From Gammaproteobacteria bacterium (GTDB lineage: Bacteria; Pseudomonadota; Gammaproteobacteria; Pseudomonadales; Halieaceae), in the NCBI GenBank assembly GCA_030426545.1, contig JAUHYL010000021.1:1-55592 (forward strand): a stretch of 55,592 nt of DNA, read 5' to 3'. A model generated the notes under the pieces. The model was not told the origin of the DNA, ran no database searches, and saw only the letters and a program-made list of their open reading frames with translations. Shown here piece after piece: positions 42,270 through 51,011 of this stretch; the stretch's first letter is position 1, and every line of letters begins with the position of its first letter. Position numbers and translations under genes: made by a program.

Positions 42270-45209
42270 GTGCGATCCATCCTGCGCGCCCTGGCCATTG
42301 CCTACGGTGTCTATCTGGCGTTGACTTTATTGATCGTCACCCCGGCGCTGAATCTGCTGCCGGCAAAGTATGTACAGGACAACTACGGCCGCGAACTGCA
42401 GACAGAGTGGGTAGTACTGAACCCCTTCAAGCTGAGCCTCGACCTGAAAAGCCTTGCGCTCAGCGAACCGGACGGCTCGCATTTTTTCGGACTGGGAGAA
42501 AGCTCGGTCAACCTGTCCCTGGCCAGCTTATGGCATCCGGGCGTGGTCTTCGACGAGATACGCGCCCACGATATCGCCGCACACATCGTCCACCTGGGCG
42601 ATGGGCAATTCAACTTCAGCGACCTGATCCCGCCACCAGGCGAGGAACCGGCGGCCGATGAGGAAGAAGAGCCGATGGGTGTCACCGTGCGTCAGCTGGA
42701 CGTGCGCGCCAGTGAACTCGTGCTGGAGGACCGCGGCCGCGAGGAGCCGTACCAGAGCCGCTGGAATGACCTGAACATCGTGGCGCAGGATCTATCCACC
42801 GTGCACACGGAAGGCAAGCCCTACAGTTTTGCCCTGCGCGGGCCCGAAGACGGTAAATTGACCTGGGCGGGTGATGTCTCACTCGCCGCCGGAAACAGTC
42901 GCGGACGACTGACCATCACCGACCTCAGCCTCGCCAACCTGGGTCAGGCGGCGAAGCCCTGGCTACCCCTGCACCTGGCCAGGGGCCGCCTGGGTATCGC
43001 CGGCGACTACGAGATCGACTGGTCCGCAGCACTGCGCTACAGCATCGGCGCGGGCAAGCTCAGCGTCAGCGATCTCGAACTGCTGCCCTACGACCCGCAA
43101 GCGCTGCGCGACACCAGCATTACGCTGAACGCGTTCAGCGTGGACGACATTCGCGTCAGCAGTGAACAGCAGCGGGCGGATGTTGGTGCGGTGACGATCA
43201 ACGGCTTCGCTGCAAACGGCTGGATGGAAGATGAACGCATCAGCCTGATGGAGATGCTCACCGGCCCGGCAGCGGCTGAGGAAGAACCAGCGCCTGCCGA
43301 GGAGACGTCGGAGGACGCCGGTTGGAGCGCCGCTATCGCCAGCGTCAACATCGACGGCAGCGCAGTGAACTTTCGCTCAGCGTTTACTGAACCGGGTTTG
43401 CTGCAGATCAGCCCGATTTCCGCCAGCGTTAAAAACCTGAACTGGCCGCTGCAGGGCGCAAGTCCGGTACAGCTCGCTGTCACCCTCAATGAGCAGGCGG
43501 ACCTCACCGTCGCTGGCAGCCTCAGCCTGGACAGTGGCAGCGGAGAGCTGGATTACTCGCTACAGAACCTCGCCCTGCCCTGGTTCAATCCCAACCTGCC
43601 GGCCGCTCTGAAGGCGACGATAACCGATGGCGCGGTCGCGGTGAAAGGCAGCGCTTCCCTGCAGGAATTTGCACCGGCCACGATCGCGCTGGATGGCGCA
43701 ATCACCGATTTCGCGGTGCAACTGCAGCAGGAACTTGAACAGGGCGAGGGTGAGGAAACGATTCGCAACGGCTGGAAATCGGTGCGCATTGCTGGCCTCG
43801 CTGTTAACACCGTTGACCGCAGCATCGCCTTGAAGCGCATCGCCATCGATGACCTGGTGGGACGGGTGCACATTTTCGCTGACGGCTCTGTCAACGCGTT
43901 GAGCGCCTGGGAGGAGGAAGCCCAGGCTAACGAAGCGTCTGCCGATGAGGCCGGCGCCGCGACCCCGCCTACAGCGGGCGCAGAACAGGACGCCGGCAAC
44001 ACTACCGGGCAGACTGAGCAGCCCGGCGACGGGACAGAAGTCACCGACGCAACTGCGGCAGAAGAAGAGCGGCCATGGTCGATCGATGTGCCCGAGATCA
44101 CGCTGACGGACAGCCAGATCGATTTCATGGATCAGTCACTGCCGATTCATTTTCGCACTGTCATAAGCCAGTTGGACGGCAAAATTCTCGGCCTGGGCAG
44201 CAGCGCCGAGAGCAACGCCACGGTGGACATCAAGGGGTCGGTGGACAACTACTCGCCCGTCACCCTGGCCGGCACGCTCGCTCCGCTGCGTGAGCCACCG
44301 GCGCTGAACCTGGACCTGAAGTTCAAGGGCCTCGACATGGCTCTGCTCAGCCCCTATTCAGCCACCTATGCCGGGCGCAAAATCGAGCGCGGGCTGCTCG
44401 ACCTCGAGCTTGGCTACGCACTGGAGGAAAACCGCCTGAAAGGCAATAACCGCATTCGAATGGATCAGCTCAAACTGGGCGAGCAGATCCAGAGCGACAA
44501 AGCGGTTGATCTGCCGCTGGACTTCGCGGTGGCGGTGATGACCGACTCCAGCGGGGTTATCGATATGAAAGTTCCAGTGAGCGGCAACGTGGATGACCCG
44601 AGCTTCTCCCTGGGCAGCGTCATCGGTACCGCGCTGGTCGGGCTGATTCGGGAGGTGGTAACCGCCCCCTTCAAACTTCTGGCCAACCTCGTGGGCAGCG
44701 ATGCAGACTTCCAGCACATCAACTTTGCCGAGGGATCAGCGCAACTCGACGCCGCCGGGGTCGAAAAGATCACCTCCCTGTCGACCGCCTTGTCACAACG
44801 GCCCAAACTCAAACTCGTGATCGCGGGTTCCGTAGATGCCGAGACAGATCGCTTGCGCCTGCAAAAGAACGCACTGGCCGCAGCACTGATAGAGGATGGA
44901 CTCACCGAAGCCGACGTCAGCTCCAAGGACGAACGCTGGGAGCGCGCGATTGAAAAACGCTTCGACGATTTACCCGCAGCCGGGGAAGATGCAGAAACAC
45001 TCACCATTCGCGACAAATACCTGCAGGTGGCAGCGGCAATCACAATCAGCGACGAGCAATTGCTTGCACTGGCCACGCAGCGCGCTGTGGCAGTGAAAAC
45101 GGCTTTCGTTGAACAGGGCGGCATCGAGGCGGAGCGCGCCGTTGTGGGACAGTCATCGCTGGACGCGGATGACAGCCAGTTTGGTGGGGTTACCCTGGAA
45201 ATCAAGTAA
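42270..45209 (+). CDS. DUF748/AsmA-like envelope protein
   Basis: A 979-residue protein anchored by an N-terminal membrane segment (about 4-28). It continues as a long beta-rich periplasmic region of the DUF748 type, related to AsmA and TamB-like lipid-transfer proteins. Two acidic low-complexity stretches interrupt it (near residues 130-140 and 560-590). The end (FAEGSAQLDAAGVEKITSLS onward) has the OmpA-like pattern found in this family. The start is GTG 42270, placed by AAGGAG; the frame is open 24 codons further up but without a signal. Such proteins probably help lipids across the periplasm. It follows the AraC gene by 139 bases. Confidence 0.83.
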   Translation: MRSILRALAIAYGVYLALTLLIVTPALNLLPAKYVQDNYGRELQTEWVVLNPFKLSLDLKSLALSEPDGSHFFGLGESSVNLSLASLWHPGVVFDEIRAHDIAAHIVHLGDGQFNFSDLIPPPGEEPAADEEEEPMGVTVRQLDVRASELVLEDRGREEPYQSRWNDLNIVAQDLSTVHTEGKPYSFALRGPEDGKLTWAGDVSLAAGNSRGRLTITDLSLANLGQAAKPWLPLHLARGRLGIAGDYEIDWSAALRYSIGAGKLSVSDLELLPYDPQALRDTSITLNAFSVDDIRVSSEQQRADVGAVTINGFAANGWMEDERISLMEMLTGPAAAEEEPAPAEETSEDAGWSAAIASVNIDGSAVNFRSAFTEPGLLQISPISASVKNLNWPLQGASPVQLAVTLNEQADLTVAGSLSLDSGSGELDYSLQNLALPWFNPNLPAALKATITDGAVAVKGSASLQEFAPATIALDGAITDFAVQLQQELEQGEGEETIRNGWKSVRIAGLAVNTVDRSIALKRIAIDDLVGRVHIFADGSVNALSAWEEEAQANEASADEAGAATPPTAGAEQDAGNTTGQTEQPGDGTEVTDATAAEEERPWSIDVPEITLTDSQIDFMDQSLPIHFRTVISQLDGKILGLGSSAESNATVDIKGSVDNYSPVTLAGTLAPLREPPALNLDLKFKGLDMALLSPYSATYAGRKIERGLLDLELGYALEENRLKGNNRIRMDQLKLGEQIQSDKAVDLPLDFAVAVMTDSSGVIDMKVPVSGNVDDPSFSLGSVIGTALVGLIREVVTAPFKLLANLVGSDADFQHINFAEGSAQLDAAGVEKITSLSTALSQRPKLKLVIAGSVDAETDRLRLQKNALAAALIEDGLTEADVSSKDERWERAIEKRFDDLPAAGEDAETLTIRDKYLQVAAAITISDEQLLALATQRAVAVKTAFVEQGGIEAERAVVGQSSLDADDSQFGGVTLEIK

Positions 45210-45281
45210 CCACATCCTGTGCGGCGCTGACAGACAGATCCGGGCTGAGCTGGGCGGCGCGTTAGTCCCTCGTCCCGCCTT

Positions 45282-45800
45282 TCAGCCCGGTGCGTAAATC
45301 AGCAGGCTGTCGCAGTAGCGGCACAGGTACTCGCCGCGCCTGCGCTGCACGCGGTTGTGTCGCGTGGTCGACAACTCGTGCAGGCGACAGTCACAGCGGT
45401 AGGGGTGCGTACGCTGGCGACGCTGGGGGACTCCCTCCAGATCCATATTGAACGTCACACCGGGGTCAGCCCCGAAACAGGTCATGAGGTCGCGCCACTG
45501 CTGGCCGTGGGGTTTGATGCCCTGATCGCCAAACGTGGCATAGATTATGTAGTGGGCCACTTCGTGCGGCACCGTATCGCGCAGGTTTTCCTCGAAGTAC
45601 TTGGCAAATATCCAGGGGTTATAGCGGATTTCGCGCCGCCTGCCGTGCAGCCTGAACATACCCGCAGTCGTGCCGCTTAGATCGAACAGCACCGGGATTC
45701 GCTTGAACCTGCGCTCAAAAATATCCTCCGCCTGCTTAACGAAAAAGTCCGTGTGCGCCAGCACCAACTGGCGCTGGCTGTTTCCGATAGGCTCGATCAT
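45282..45800 (-). CDS. sprT: SprT-family zinc metalloprotein
   Basis: A 172-residue SprT-like protein. The zinc metalloprotease helix is VPHEVAHYIIY (HEVAH), with a third ligand His in KPHGQQWRDLM. A C-terminal zinc ribbon is formed by YRCDC and LCRYC. Bacterial SprT is a predicted DNA-protein or protein quality-control metallopeptidase; no substrate is established. ATG 45800 matches the family N-terminus; the frame extends upstream to 46028 but that part has no similarity and contains a long hairpin. It is transcribed away from the ACAD10/11-like operon. Confidence 0.88.
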   Translation of the reverse strand: MIEPIGNSQRQLVLAHTDFFVKQAEDIFERRFKRIPVLFDLSGTTAGMFRLHGRRREIRYNPWIFAKYFEENLRDTVPHEVAHYIIYATFGDQGIKPHGQQWRDLMTCFGADPGVTFNMDLEGVPQRRQRTHPYRCDCRLHELSTTRHNRVQRRRGEYLCRYCDSLLIYAPG

Positions 45801-46174
45801 ATTGCGCCTGTCTCCCCTGGCTGGCTCTCCTGCTGTCTCGATTGCATCTGCTGCCCGTGCGGGCACGATCTGCCGGCTGGACGCGCCTGCGCTCAAGCAC
45901 GGGCGCGTCCAGCCGGATCCGACGCAGGTGAAGCTCGCGTACCCCCGAGAGCCTGCTACAATTCCAACAGCCAACGCAGCATAGCCCCTGGCATCGAGCG
46001 ACTCAATAACGGGCATTAATCGGCCCACGCTCAGGTACAGTCGGCGCCTTCCGGCGCAGGACCCCTGTCAGTTCCGGTACATAAATTTGTTGCGATCTGC
46101 CATTGTCCGCGGCACACCCAGCCTCCAGACTCTGGCTCGTTTTATTTTGTCGCAGGAGCAGTGCAGAAGACACC
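45801..46174. other. 374-base divergent intergenic region, no gene
   Basis: The gap between sprT (-) and the kinase gene (+) holds no convincing coding frame. It must contain both promoters. Its main landmark is a 15-base-pair stem at 45873-45916. The plus side near 46080-46150 is richer in A/T (ATAAATTTGTTG, TTTTATTTTG) and is the likeliest place for the operon promoter, though I see no clear -35/-10 pair. Confidence 0.45.
45873..45916. repeat. Long perfect hairpin, 15-bp stem
   Basis: CCGGCTGGACGCGCC (45873-45887) pairs perfectly with GGCGCGTCCAGCCGG (45902-45916) across 14 bases, and TGC/GCA in the loop could extend the stem with a small bulge. There is no T-run on either strand. It could be a leader structure of sprT, a site for a large dimeric regulator, or a solitary palindromic repeat. 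Confidence 0.55.
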
Positions 46175-47203
46175 ATGAGCACGCAAGAACTCGATACCAG
46201 CACACTCAGTGACTATCTCCAACAGCAGATTCCCGGGTTCGCAGGCCCGCTGACTGCCGAGAAGTTTCCCGGCGGCCAGTCCAATCCCACCTTCAAGCTG
46301 ACCGCTGGCGAAGGCGACGCCAGGCAGCACTACGTACTGCGCCGCAAGCCACCGGGTGAACTGCTTAAGTCTGCCCATGCGGTGGACCGCGAGTACCGCG
46401 TTATCACCGCACTGGAAGAGACCGAGGTGCCGGTGCCCAAAACCTACGTGCTGTGCGAGGACGAAGCCGTTATCGGCTCCATGTTCTACGTGATGGAATA
46501 CAAGGAAGGGCGCATCCTGTGGGATCCGCTGCTACCGGAAGCCGCGGACAACGCTGAACGCAGCGCCATCTACGACGCCATGAACAAGACCATGGCCGCG
46601 CTGCACAACGTCGATGTCGACAGTGTCGGCCTGTCCGATTACGGCAAGCCCGGCAACTACTTCGAGCGCCAGCTCAGCCGCTGGAGCAAGCAGTACCGCG
46701 CCTCTGAAACCGAGCGCATAGAGGATATGGAAACCCTGATGACCTGGCTGGAAAAAAACATGCCCGAGGATGACGGCACCGTCAGCCTGGTACATGGCGA
46801 TTACCGCCTGGACAACATGATGTTCCACCAGGACAAACCCGAGGTGATCGCCCTGCTCGACTGGGAACTGTCCACACTGGGCCACCCGCTGGCAGACCTC
46901 GCCAACCAGTGTATGGCCTGGATGCTGCCCCGCGACGGCCGCATCATGGGTCTGGCGGGTGTGAACCGCGCGGACTACGGCATTCCCAGCGACGAGGACT
47001 ACATCGCCCGATACTGCGAACGCACCGGCCGCGACAGTATCGCCAACTGGAATTTTTACCTGGTGTTTTCCCTGTTTCGCCTGGCGGCGATTATCCAGGG
47101 CATCGTCAAACGCGCACAGATTGGCACCGCCTCCAGCTCCGAGGCCCACTCCAGCACCGAAGGTGTGCGCGGGCTCGCCAGTCTGGGCGTTGCACATCTC
47201 TGA
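46175..47203 (+). CDS. ACAD10/ACAD11-type phosphotransferase (APH fold)
   Basis: A 342-residue kinase-fold protein that matches the N-terminal APH domain of animal ACAD10 and ACAD11: YVLRRKPPGELLKSAHAVDREYRV at about 53-76, catalytic HGDYRLDN (His207, Asp209, Asn214) and the Mg-binding LLDWELSTLGHPLADLA (Asp229). In animals this domain is known to phosphorylate the hydroxyl of 4-hydroxyacyl-CoA. Bacterial LvaA does the like in levulinate breakdown. ATG 46175 is chosen over the upstream frame. It opens an operon with crotonase, thiolase, a small protein and the ACAD10/11-type dehydrogenase. Confidence 0.87.
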   Translation: MSTQELDTSTLSDYLQQQIPGFAGPLTAEKFPGGQSNPTFKLTAGEGDARQHYVLRRKPPGELLKSAHAVDREYRVITALEETEVPVPKTYVLCEDEAVIGSMFYVMEYKEGRILWDPLLPEAADNAERSAIYDAMNKTMAALHNVDVDSVGLSDYGKPGNYFERQLSRWSKQYRASETERIEDMETLMTWLEKNMPEDDGTVSLVHGDYRLDNMMFHQDKPEVIALLDWELSTLGHPLADLANQCMAWMLPRDGRIMGLAGVNRADYGIPSDEDYIARYCERTGRDSIANWNFYLVFSLFRLAAIIQGIVKRAQIGTASSSEAHSSTEGVRGLASLGVAHL

Positions 47204-47248
47204 TTCGACCCGTTCCCCCCACTCACCCAGATCAAAGAGGACACAACC

Positions 47249-48013
47249 ATGGCAGATGAAGTACTGGTAGACGTAGCCGACGGCATCATGACCGTTACCC
47301 TGAACCGCCCCGAGGCCAAGAACGCGGCCAACAAGGCGCTGGCCGAGGGCGTGGCCGCGGCCATGGATGAATTGGACAGCAACGATGACGTGCGCGTTGC
47401 CATTCTTACCGGCGCCGGCGGCACCTTCTGTTCCGGCATGGATCTGAAAGCCTTTGTCTCAGGCGAAACACCGCAAATTGAAGGCCGCGGGTTTGCCGGC
47501 CTCACCGAAAAAGGCCCGCGCAAGCCGCTGATCGGCGCGATTGAGGGCTATGCGCTGGCCGGAGGCCTCGAGGTGGCGATTTCCTGCGACCTGCTGGTTG
47601 CAGCGGACAACGCCAAGTTCGGCATTCCGGAAACCAAGCGTGGCCTCGCCGCTGCGGCAGGTGGCCTGATGAAACTTCCGCGCCAGATTGCACCGCGCAT
47701 CGCCATGGAACTGGCACTCACCGGTGAATTTATCGACGCGCAGCGCGCGCTGGAAATCGGCCTGATCAACCAGGTCGTTGCTGCCGGCACCGCGTTGGAT
47801 GCAGCGAAGGAACTGGCGGCCAAGATCGTCGCCAACGGGCCGCTGGCCGTGGCGGTGAGCAAGCAGGTGATACTCGAATCCGCCAACTGGTCCGAAGCGG
47901 AGATGTGGAAGAAGCAGGGCGAGCTCGTGATGCCGGTGTTTGGCAGCGAGGACGCTATCGAGGGCGCGACCGCCTTCGCCGAAAAACGCGCACCGAACTG
48001 GAAAGGCAAATAG
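47249..48013 (+). CDS. Enoyl-CoA hydratase
   Basis: A 254-residue crotonase with both catalytic Glu (Glu108 in LAGGLEVAIS, Glu128 in GIPETKRGL), so it should hydrate 2-enoyl-CoA to 3-hydroxyacyl-CoA. Oxyanion segments are GAGGTFCSGMDLKAF and IEGYALAGGLE. AAAGAGG lies ahead of the ATG. It is 45 bases after the kinase and 30 before the thiolase. In the ACAD10/11 route a hydratase must rehydrate the enoyl-CoA that forms after phosphate elimination, and this gene is well placed for it. Confidence 0.86.
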   Translation: MADEVLVDVADGIMTVTLNRPEAKNAANKALAEGVAAAMDELDSNDDVRVAILTGAGGTFCSGMDLKAFVSGETPQIEGRGFAGLTEKGPRKPLIGAIEGYALAGGLEVAISCDLLVAADNAKFGIPETKRGLAAAAGGLMKLPRQIAPRIAMELALTGEFIDAQRALEIGLINQVVAAGTALDAAKELAAKIVANGPLAVAVSKQVILESANWSEAEMWKKQGELVMPVFGSEDAIEGATAFAEKRAPNWKGK

Positions 48014-48043
48014 GCCGCTAACAGACACAAAGGGAGAGTCACA

Positions 48044-49279
48044 ATGTCAGAAGCATGGATTATCGATCACTGTCGCACCCCACGGGGCATTGGTAAAAAA
48101 GGCAAGGGGTCCCTCGCCGACCAGCACCCGCAACATCTGGGAGCCACGGTGCTCAAAGCCATCGCCGAACGCAATGACCTTAACACCGCCGATGTCGACG
48201 ACGTAATCTTCGGCACCAGTTCGCAGCGTGGCCGCCAATCCGGCGACCTCGCGCGTATGGCGGCGCTGGAAGCGGGTTACGACATCCGCTCCAGCGGTGT
48301 GACCCTGGATCGCTTTTGCGGCTCGGGTATCACTTCAGTCAATCTCGCCGCGATGAGCATCATGTCCGGTACCGAGGACCTGGTAATCGGCGGCGGCGCC
48401 GAAATGATGTCGGTCTACGGCGAAGAAGGGGCAGCCATGAGCCCACTCATGGACAACGGCAACCTGGTACTGCGCGAGATGCACCCGCAGCCTCACCAGG
48501 GCCTGTGTGCCGATGCGATTGCCACCCTGGAGGGCATAGAGCGCGAAGCGCTGGACGCGCTGGCGCTGGTTTCGCAGCAACGCGCGGCCCATGCCATCGA
48601 GAACGGCCACTTCGCCAACAGCCTGGTGCCGGTGTACTCCACCGATGGCACACTGGCACTGGATCACGAGGAATTTCCCCGCCCGCAGACCACCGCCGAG
48701 GCGCTCGCTGAACTGCAACCCTCCTTCGGCGCTCTGGCTGACTACCCCCTCGACGAGGCAGGCACCACCTACCGTTCACTGATACTGAAAAAGTACCCTG
48801 GACTGGACATCACGCACGTACACCATGCCGGTAATTCCTCGGGCGTCGTCGACGGCGCCGGCGCCGTACTGCTGGCCTCTCCCGAGTACGCCAAAGCCAA
48901 CGGCCTGAAGCCGCGGGCGCGGGTGCGCGCCATGTGCAACATGGGCGACTGCCCTACCCTGATGCTGAATGCGCCGGTCCCGGCAGCCAGGAAGGTGTTG
49001 GACAAGGCCGGCCTGAGCGTGAATGACATCGACCTGTTCGAAATCAATGAGGCCTTTGCCGTGGTCGCGGAAAAGTTCATTCGCGACCTTGACCTCGATC
49101 GTGACAAGGTCAATGTCAACGGCGGCGCCATGGCGCTGGGCCACCCGATTGGCGCTACCGGCTCACTGTTGATTGGCACGGTACTGGACGAGCTGGAACG
49201 CCGCGACCAGACGCTGGGCCTGATCACCATGTGTGCGGCGGGCGGCATGGCTCCTGCTATCGTGATCGAGCGCATCTAG
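48044..49279 (+). CDS. Acetyl-CoA C-acyltransferase (thiolase)
   Basis: A 411-residue thiolase with all active-site parts: nucleophile Cys92 in LDRFCGSGI, EINEAFAVV, His in GGAMALGHPIGATG and the terminal Cys in ITMCAAGGMAP. It would release acetyl-CoA or propionyl-CoA from a 3-ketoacyl-CoA. GGGAGAG precedes the ATG. It follows the hydratase by 30 bases. Unlike the two Ltp-type proteins near 13-15 kb it keeps its catalytic triad, so it is the working thiolase of this operon. Confidence 0.88.
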   Translation: MSEAWIIDHCRTPRGIGKKGKGSLADQHPQHLGATVLKAIAERNDLNTADVDDVIFGTSSQRGRQSGDLARMAALEAGYDIRSSGVTLDRFCGSGITSVNLAAMSIMSGTEDLVIGGGAEMMSVYGEEGAAMSPLMDNGNLVLREMHPQPHQGLCADAIATLEGIEREALDALALVSQQRAAHAIENGHFANSLVPVYSTDGTLALDHEEFPRPQTTAEALAELQPSFGALADYPLDEAGTTYRSLILKKYPGLDITHVHHAGNSSGVVDGAGAVLLASPEYAKANGLKPRARVRAMCNMGDCPTLMLNAPVPAARKVLDKAGLSVNDIDLFEINEAFAVVAEKFIRDLDLDRDKVNVNGGAMALGHPIGATGSLLIGTVLDELERRDQTLGLITMCAAGGMAPAIVIERI

Positions 49280-49359
49280 AGCCGCCTGTGACTGTCGGAG
49301 GCAAAGCTGACTGTTAGCGCCAGCGCAGCACCGGCCAGCACCCGCGTGAGGGGGTACTG

Positions 49360-49701
49360 ATGGGTGCTGCCCTCCATTCACTGCTGTTGGGGCTGGCCGC
49401 ACTGATGGCAGGGGTGCGCCTCTTCGATCAGTCCCAGGCCCTTTATATACGGGCTCTCAATGCACAGCCTGAGGGTATTGGCCTGTGCCGGGTGTATGTC
49501 GGCCTGGCACATACCGAGTTTCACCGCGGCCATTTCCTGAACTCCAGACACTACGCCAAACTGTGCCTTGAACTGATGGCCGAGGGCGCGGTGGACGAAC
49601 AGGAGCCCAAAGCGCTGCAGTTACTGGAAAAGGCCAGCGGCTACTACGAAGCCGCGGCCGATGAAGCGCGCAACGCAAGGCGCCGTGACCTGCCGCAGTA
49701 G
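49360..49701 (+). CDS. Small hypothetical protein, TPR-like
   Basis: A 113-residue protein without a recognised family. Residues 3-19 are hydrophobic. After that, alternating helices with small and aromatic residues (QALYIRALNAQPEGIGLCRVYVGLAHTEF, then HYAKLCLELMAEGAVDEQEPKALQLLEKASGYYEAA in pieces) look like two or three tetratricopeptide-type helical hairpins. GAGGGGG about five bases before ATG 49360 supports translation. It sits between thiolase and dehydrogenase, 80 and 73 bases from each. The antisense frame over it has no ribosome site. Confidence 0.5.
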   Translation: MGAALHSLLLGLAALMAGVRLFDQSQALYIRALNAQPEGIGLCRVYVGLAHTEFHRGHFLNSRHYAKLCLELMAEGAVDEQEPKALQLLEKASGYYEAAADEARNARRRDLPQ

Positions 49702-49774
49702 CACCCCGATACAGACCGCCAGGCGTTGGCACCGCCACACGCGGCGTAGATTCATATGACCGGAGACCCACCCC

Positions 49775-50998
49775 ATGCTTGAGTTCAGTGAACAATCACG
49801 CAGATACCAGGAACAGCTATCGGCGTTCATGGACGAGCATATCTACCCGAACGAGCAAGCCTACGCGCGCCAGTTGCACGACGCAGCCGACCGACACAGC
49901 TACCTGCCGCTGATGGACGAACTCAAGAAAAAGGCGCAGGCAGCCGGATTGTGGAACCTGTTCATTCCGCCCTCACTGGCAGAGTTTGCCGACCACGACG
50001 GCATGAGCAACCTCGACTACGCCCCGCTGGCAGAAATGATGGGGCGGGTACTGTGGTCGCCGGAGGTATTCAACTGCAACGCGCCGGACACCGGGAACAT
50101 GGAAGTGTTCATGAAGTATGGCACCCCCGCCCAGCAGGCGCAGTGGCTGACGCCATTGCTCAACGGTGATATCCGTTCCTCTTACGCCATGACCGAGCCC
50201 CAGGTCGCCTCGTCGGATGCCACCAACATCGAACTCAGTATCCAGCGAGACGGGGATGAATGGCTGCTCAATGGGCGCAAATGGTTCATCACCGGCGCGC
50301 TGTATGAGCGCTGCGGGATTTTCATCGTCATGGGCAAGTCGGATCCGGACAATCCCAATCGCCACCAGCAACAGACCCAGGTGCTGGTGCCCAAAGACAC
50401 TCCCGGGGTAACACTGATCAGGCCGCTGACCACGCTCGGTTACGATGACGCGCCTATCGGGCACGCGGAAATGCTGTTCGACAACGTTCGCGTCCCCCTG
50501 GACAACGTGCTGCTGGGCGAGGGACGCGGCTTCGAGATCGCCCAGGGGCGTCTTGGCCCCGGACGCATCCACCACTGCATGCGCCTGATCGGCTCTGCGC
50601 AACGCGCGCTGGAGCTGGCGTGCGAGCGCGTGGAGTCGCGCTCTACCTTCGGCCGCACCCTGAGTCAGCACCAGTCAGTGCGCGAGGATATCGCGCGCAG
50701 CTTCTCCGAAATCGAGATGATGCGTCTGTTGGTTTACAAGACCTGCGCGCGAATGGATGCGGTGGGCGCCAAGGAAGCCATGGATCTGATCGCTGCCAGC
50801 AAAACCAGCATCCCGCTGATGGCGCAGACCGTCATCGACCGCTGCATGCAGATGCACGGCGCCGGCGGTCTAACCGAGGATTACCCGATGGCGGAGGCGT
50901 TCAACTACGCGCGTTGGTGCCGCCAGGCAGACGGGCCGGATCAGGTACACCTGATGGCCCTGGGGAAACAGGTCATTCGGCGCTACGCCGGGAGCTGA
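49775..50998 (+). CDS. Acyl-CoA dehydrogenase, ACAD10/ACAD11 type
   Basis: A 407-residue acyl-CoA dehydrogenase that resembles the C-terminal domain of ACAD11: NAPDTGNMEVFMKYG (102-116), MTEPQVASSDATNIELS (139-155), GRGFEIAQGRLGPGRIHHCM (250-269). The MCAD Glu376 position reads ADGPDQVH with Asp386, as in ACAD10/11 rather than YEGT. Animal ACAD10/11 uses this domain to eliminate phosphate from a 4-phosphoacyl-CoA. With the kinase at 46175 the complete pair is present as separate genes. GGAG precedes ATG 49775. It converges on the M48 gene with 13 bases between. Confidence 0.88.
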   Translation: MLEFSEQSRRYQEQLSAFMDEHIYPNEQAYARQLHDAADRHSYLPLMDELKKKAQAAGLWNLFIPPSLAEFADHDGMSNLDYAPLAEMMGRVLWSPEVFNCNAPDTGNMEVFMKYGTPAQQAQWLTPLLNGDIRSSYAMTEPQVASSDATNIELSIQRDGDEWLLNGRKWFITGALYERCGIFIVMGKSDPDNPNRHQQQTQVLVPKDTPGVTLIRPLTTLGYDDAPIGHAEMLFDNVRVPLDNVLLGEGRGFEIAQGRLGPGRIHHCMRLIGSAQRALELACERVESRSTFGRTLSQHQSVREDIARSFSEIEMMRLLVYKTCARMDAVGAKEAMDLIAASKTSIPLMAQTVIDRCMQMHGAGGLTEDYPMAEAFNYARWCRQADGPDQVHLMALGKQVIRRYAGS

Positions 50999-51011
50999 CA
51001 GCCAGCGAACG

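Noticed and set aside
45240-45290. Inverted repeat CCGGGCTGA/TCAGCCCGG between the DUF748 gene and sprT
   Set aside because: The arms are 33 bases apart, one overlaps the sprT stop, and no T-run follows; too weak for a terminator call.
45801-46028. 76-residue upstream extension of SprT
   Set aside because: It contains the long hairpin and has no SprT similarity; the family N-terminus begins at 45800.
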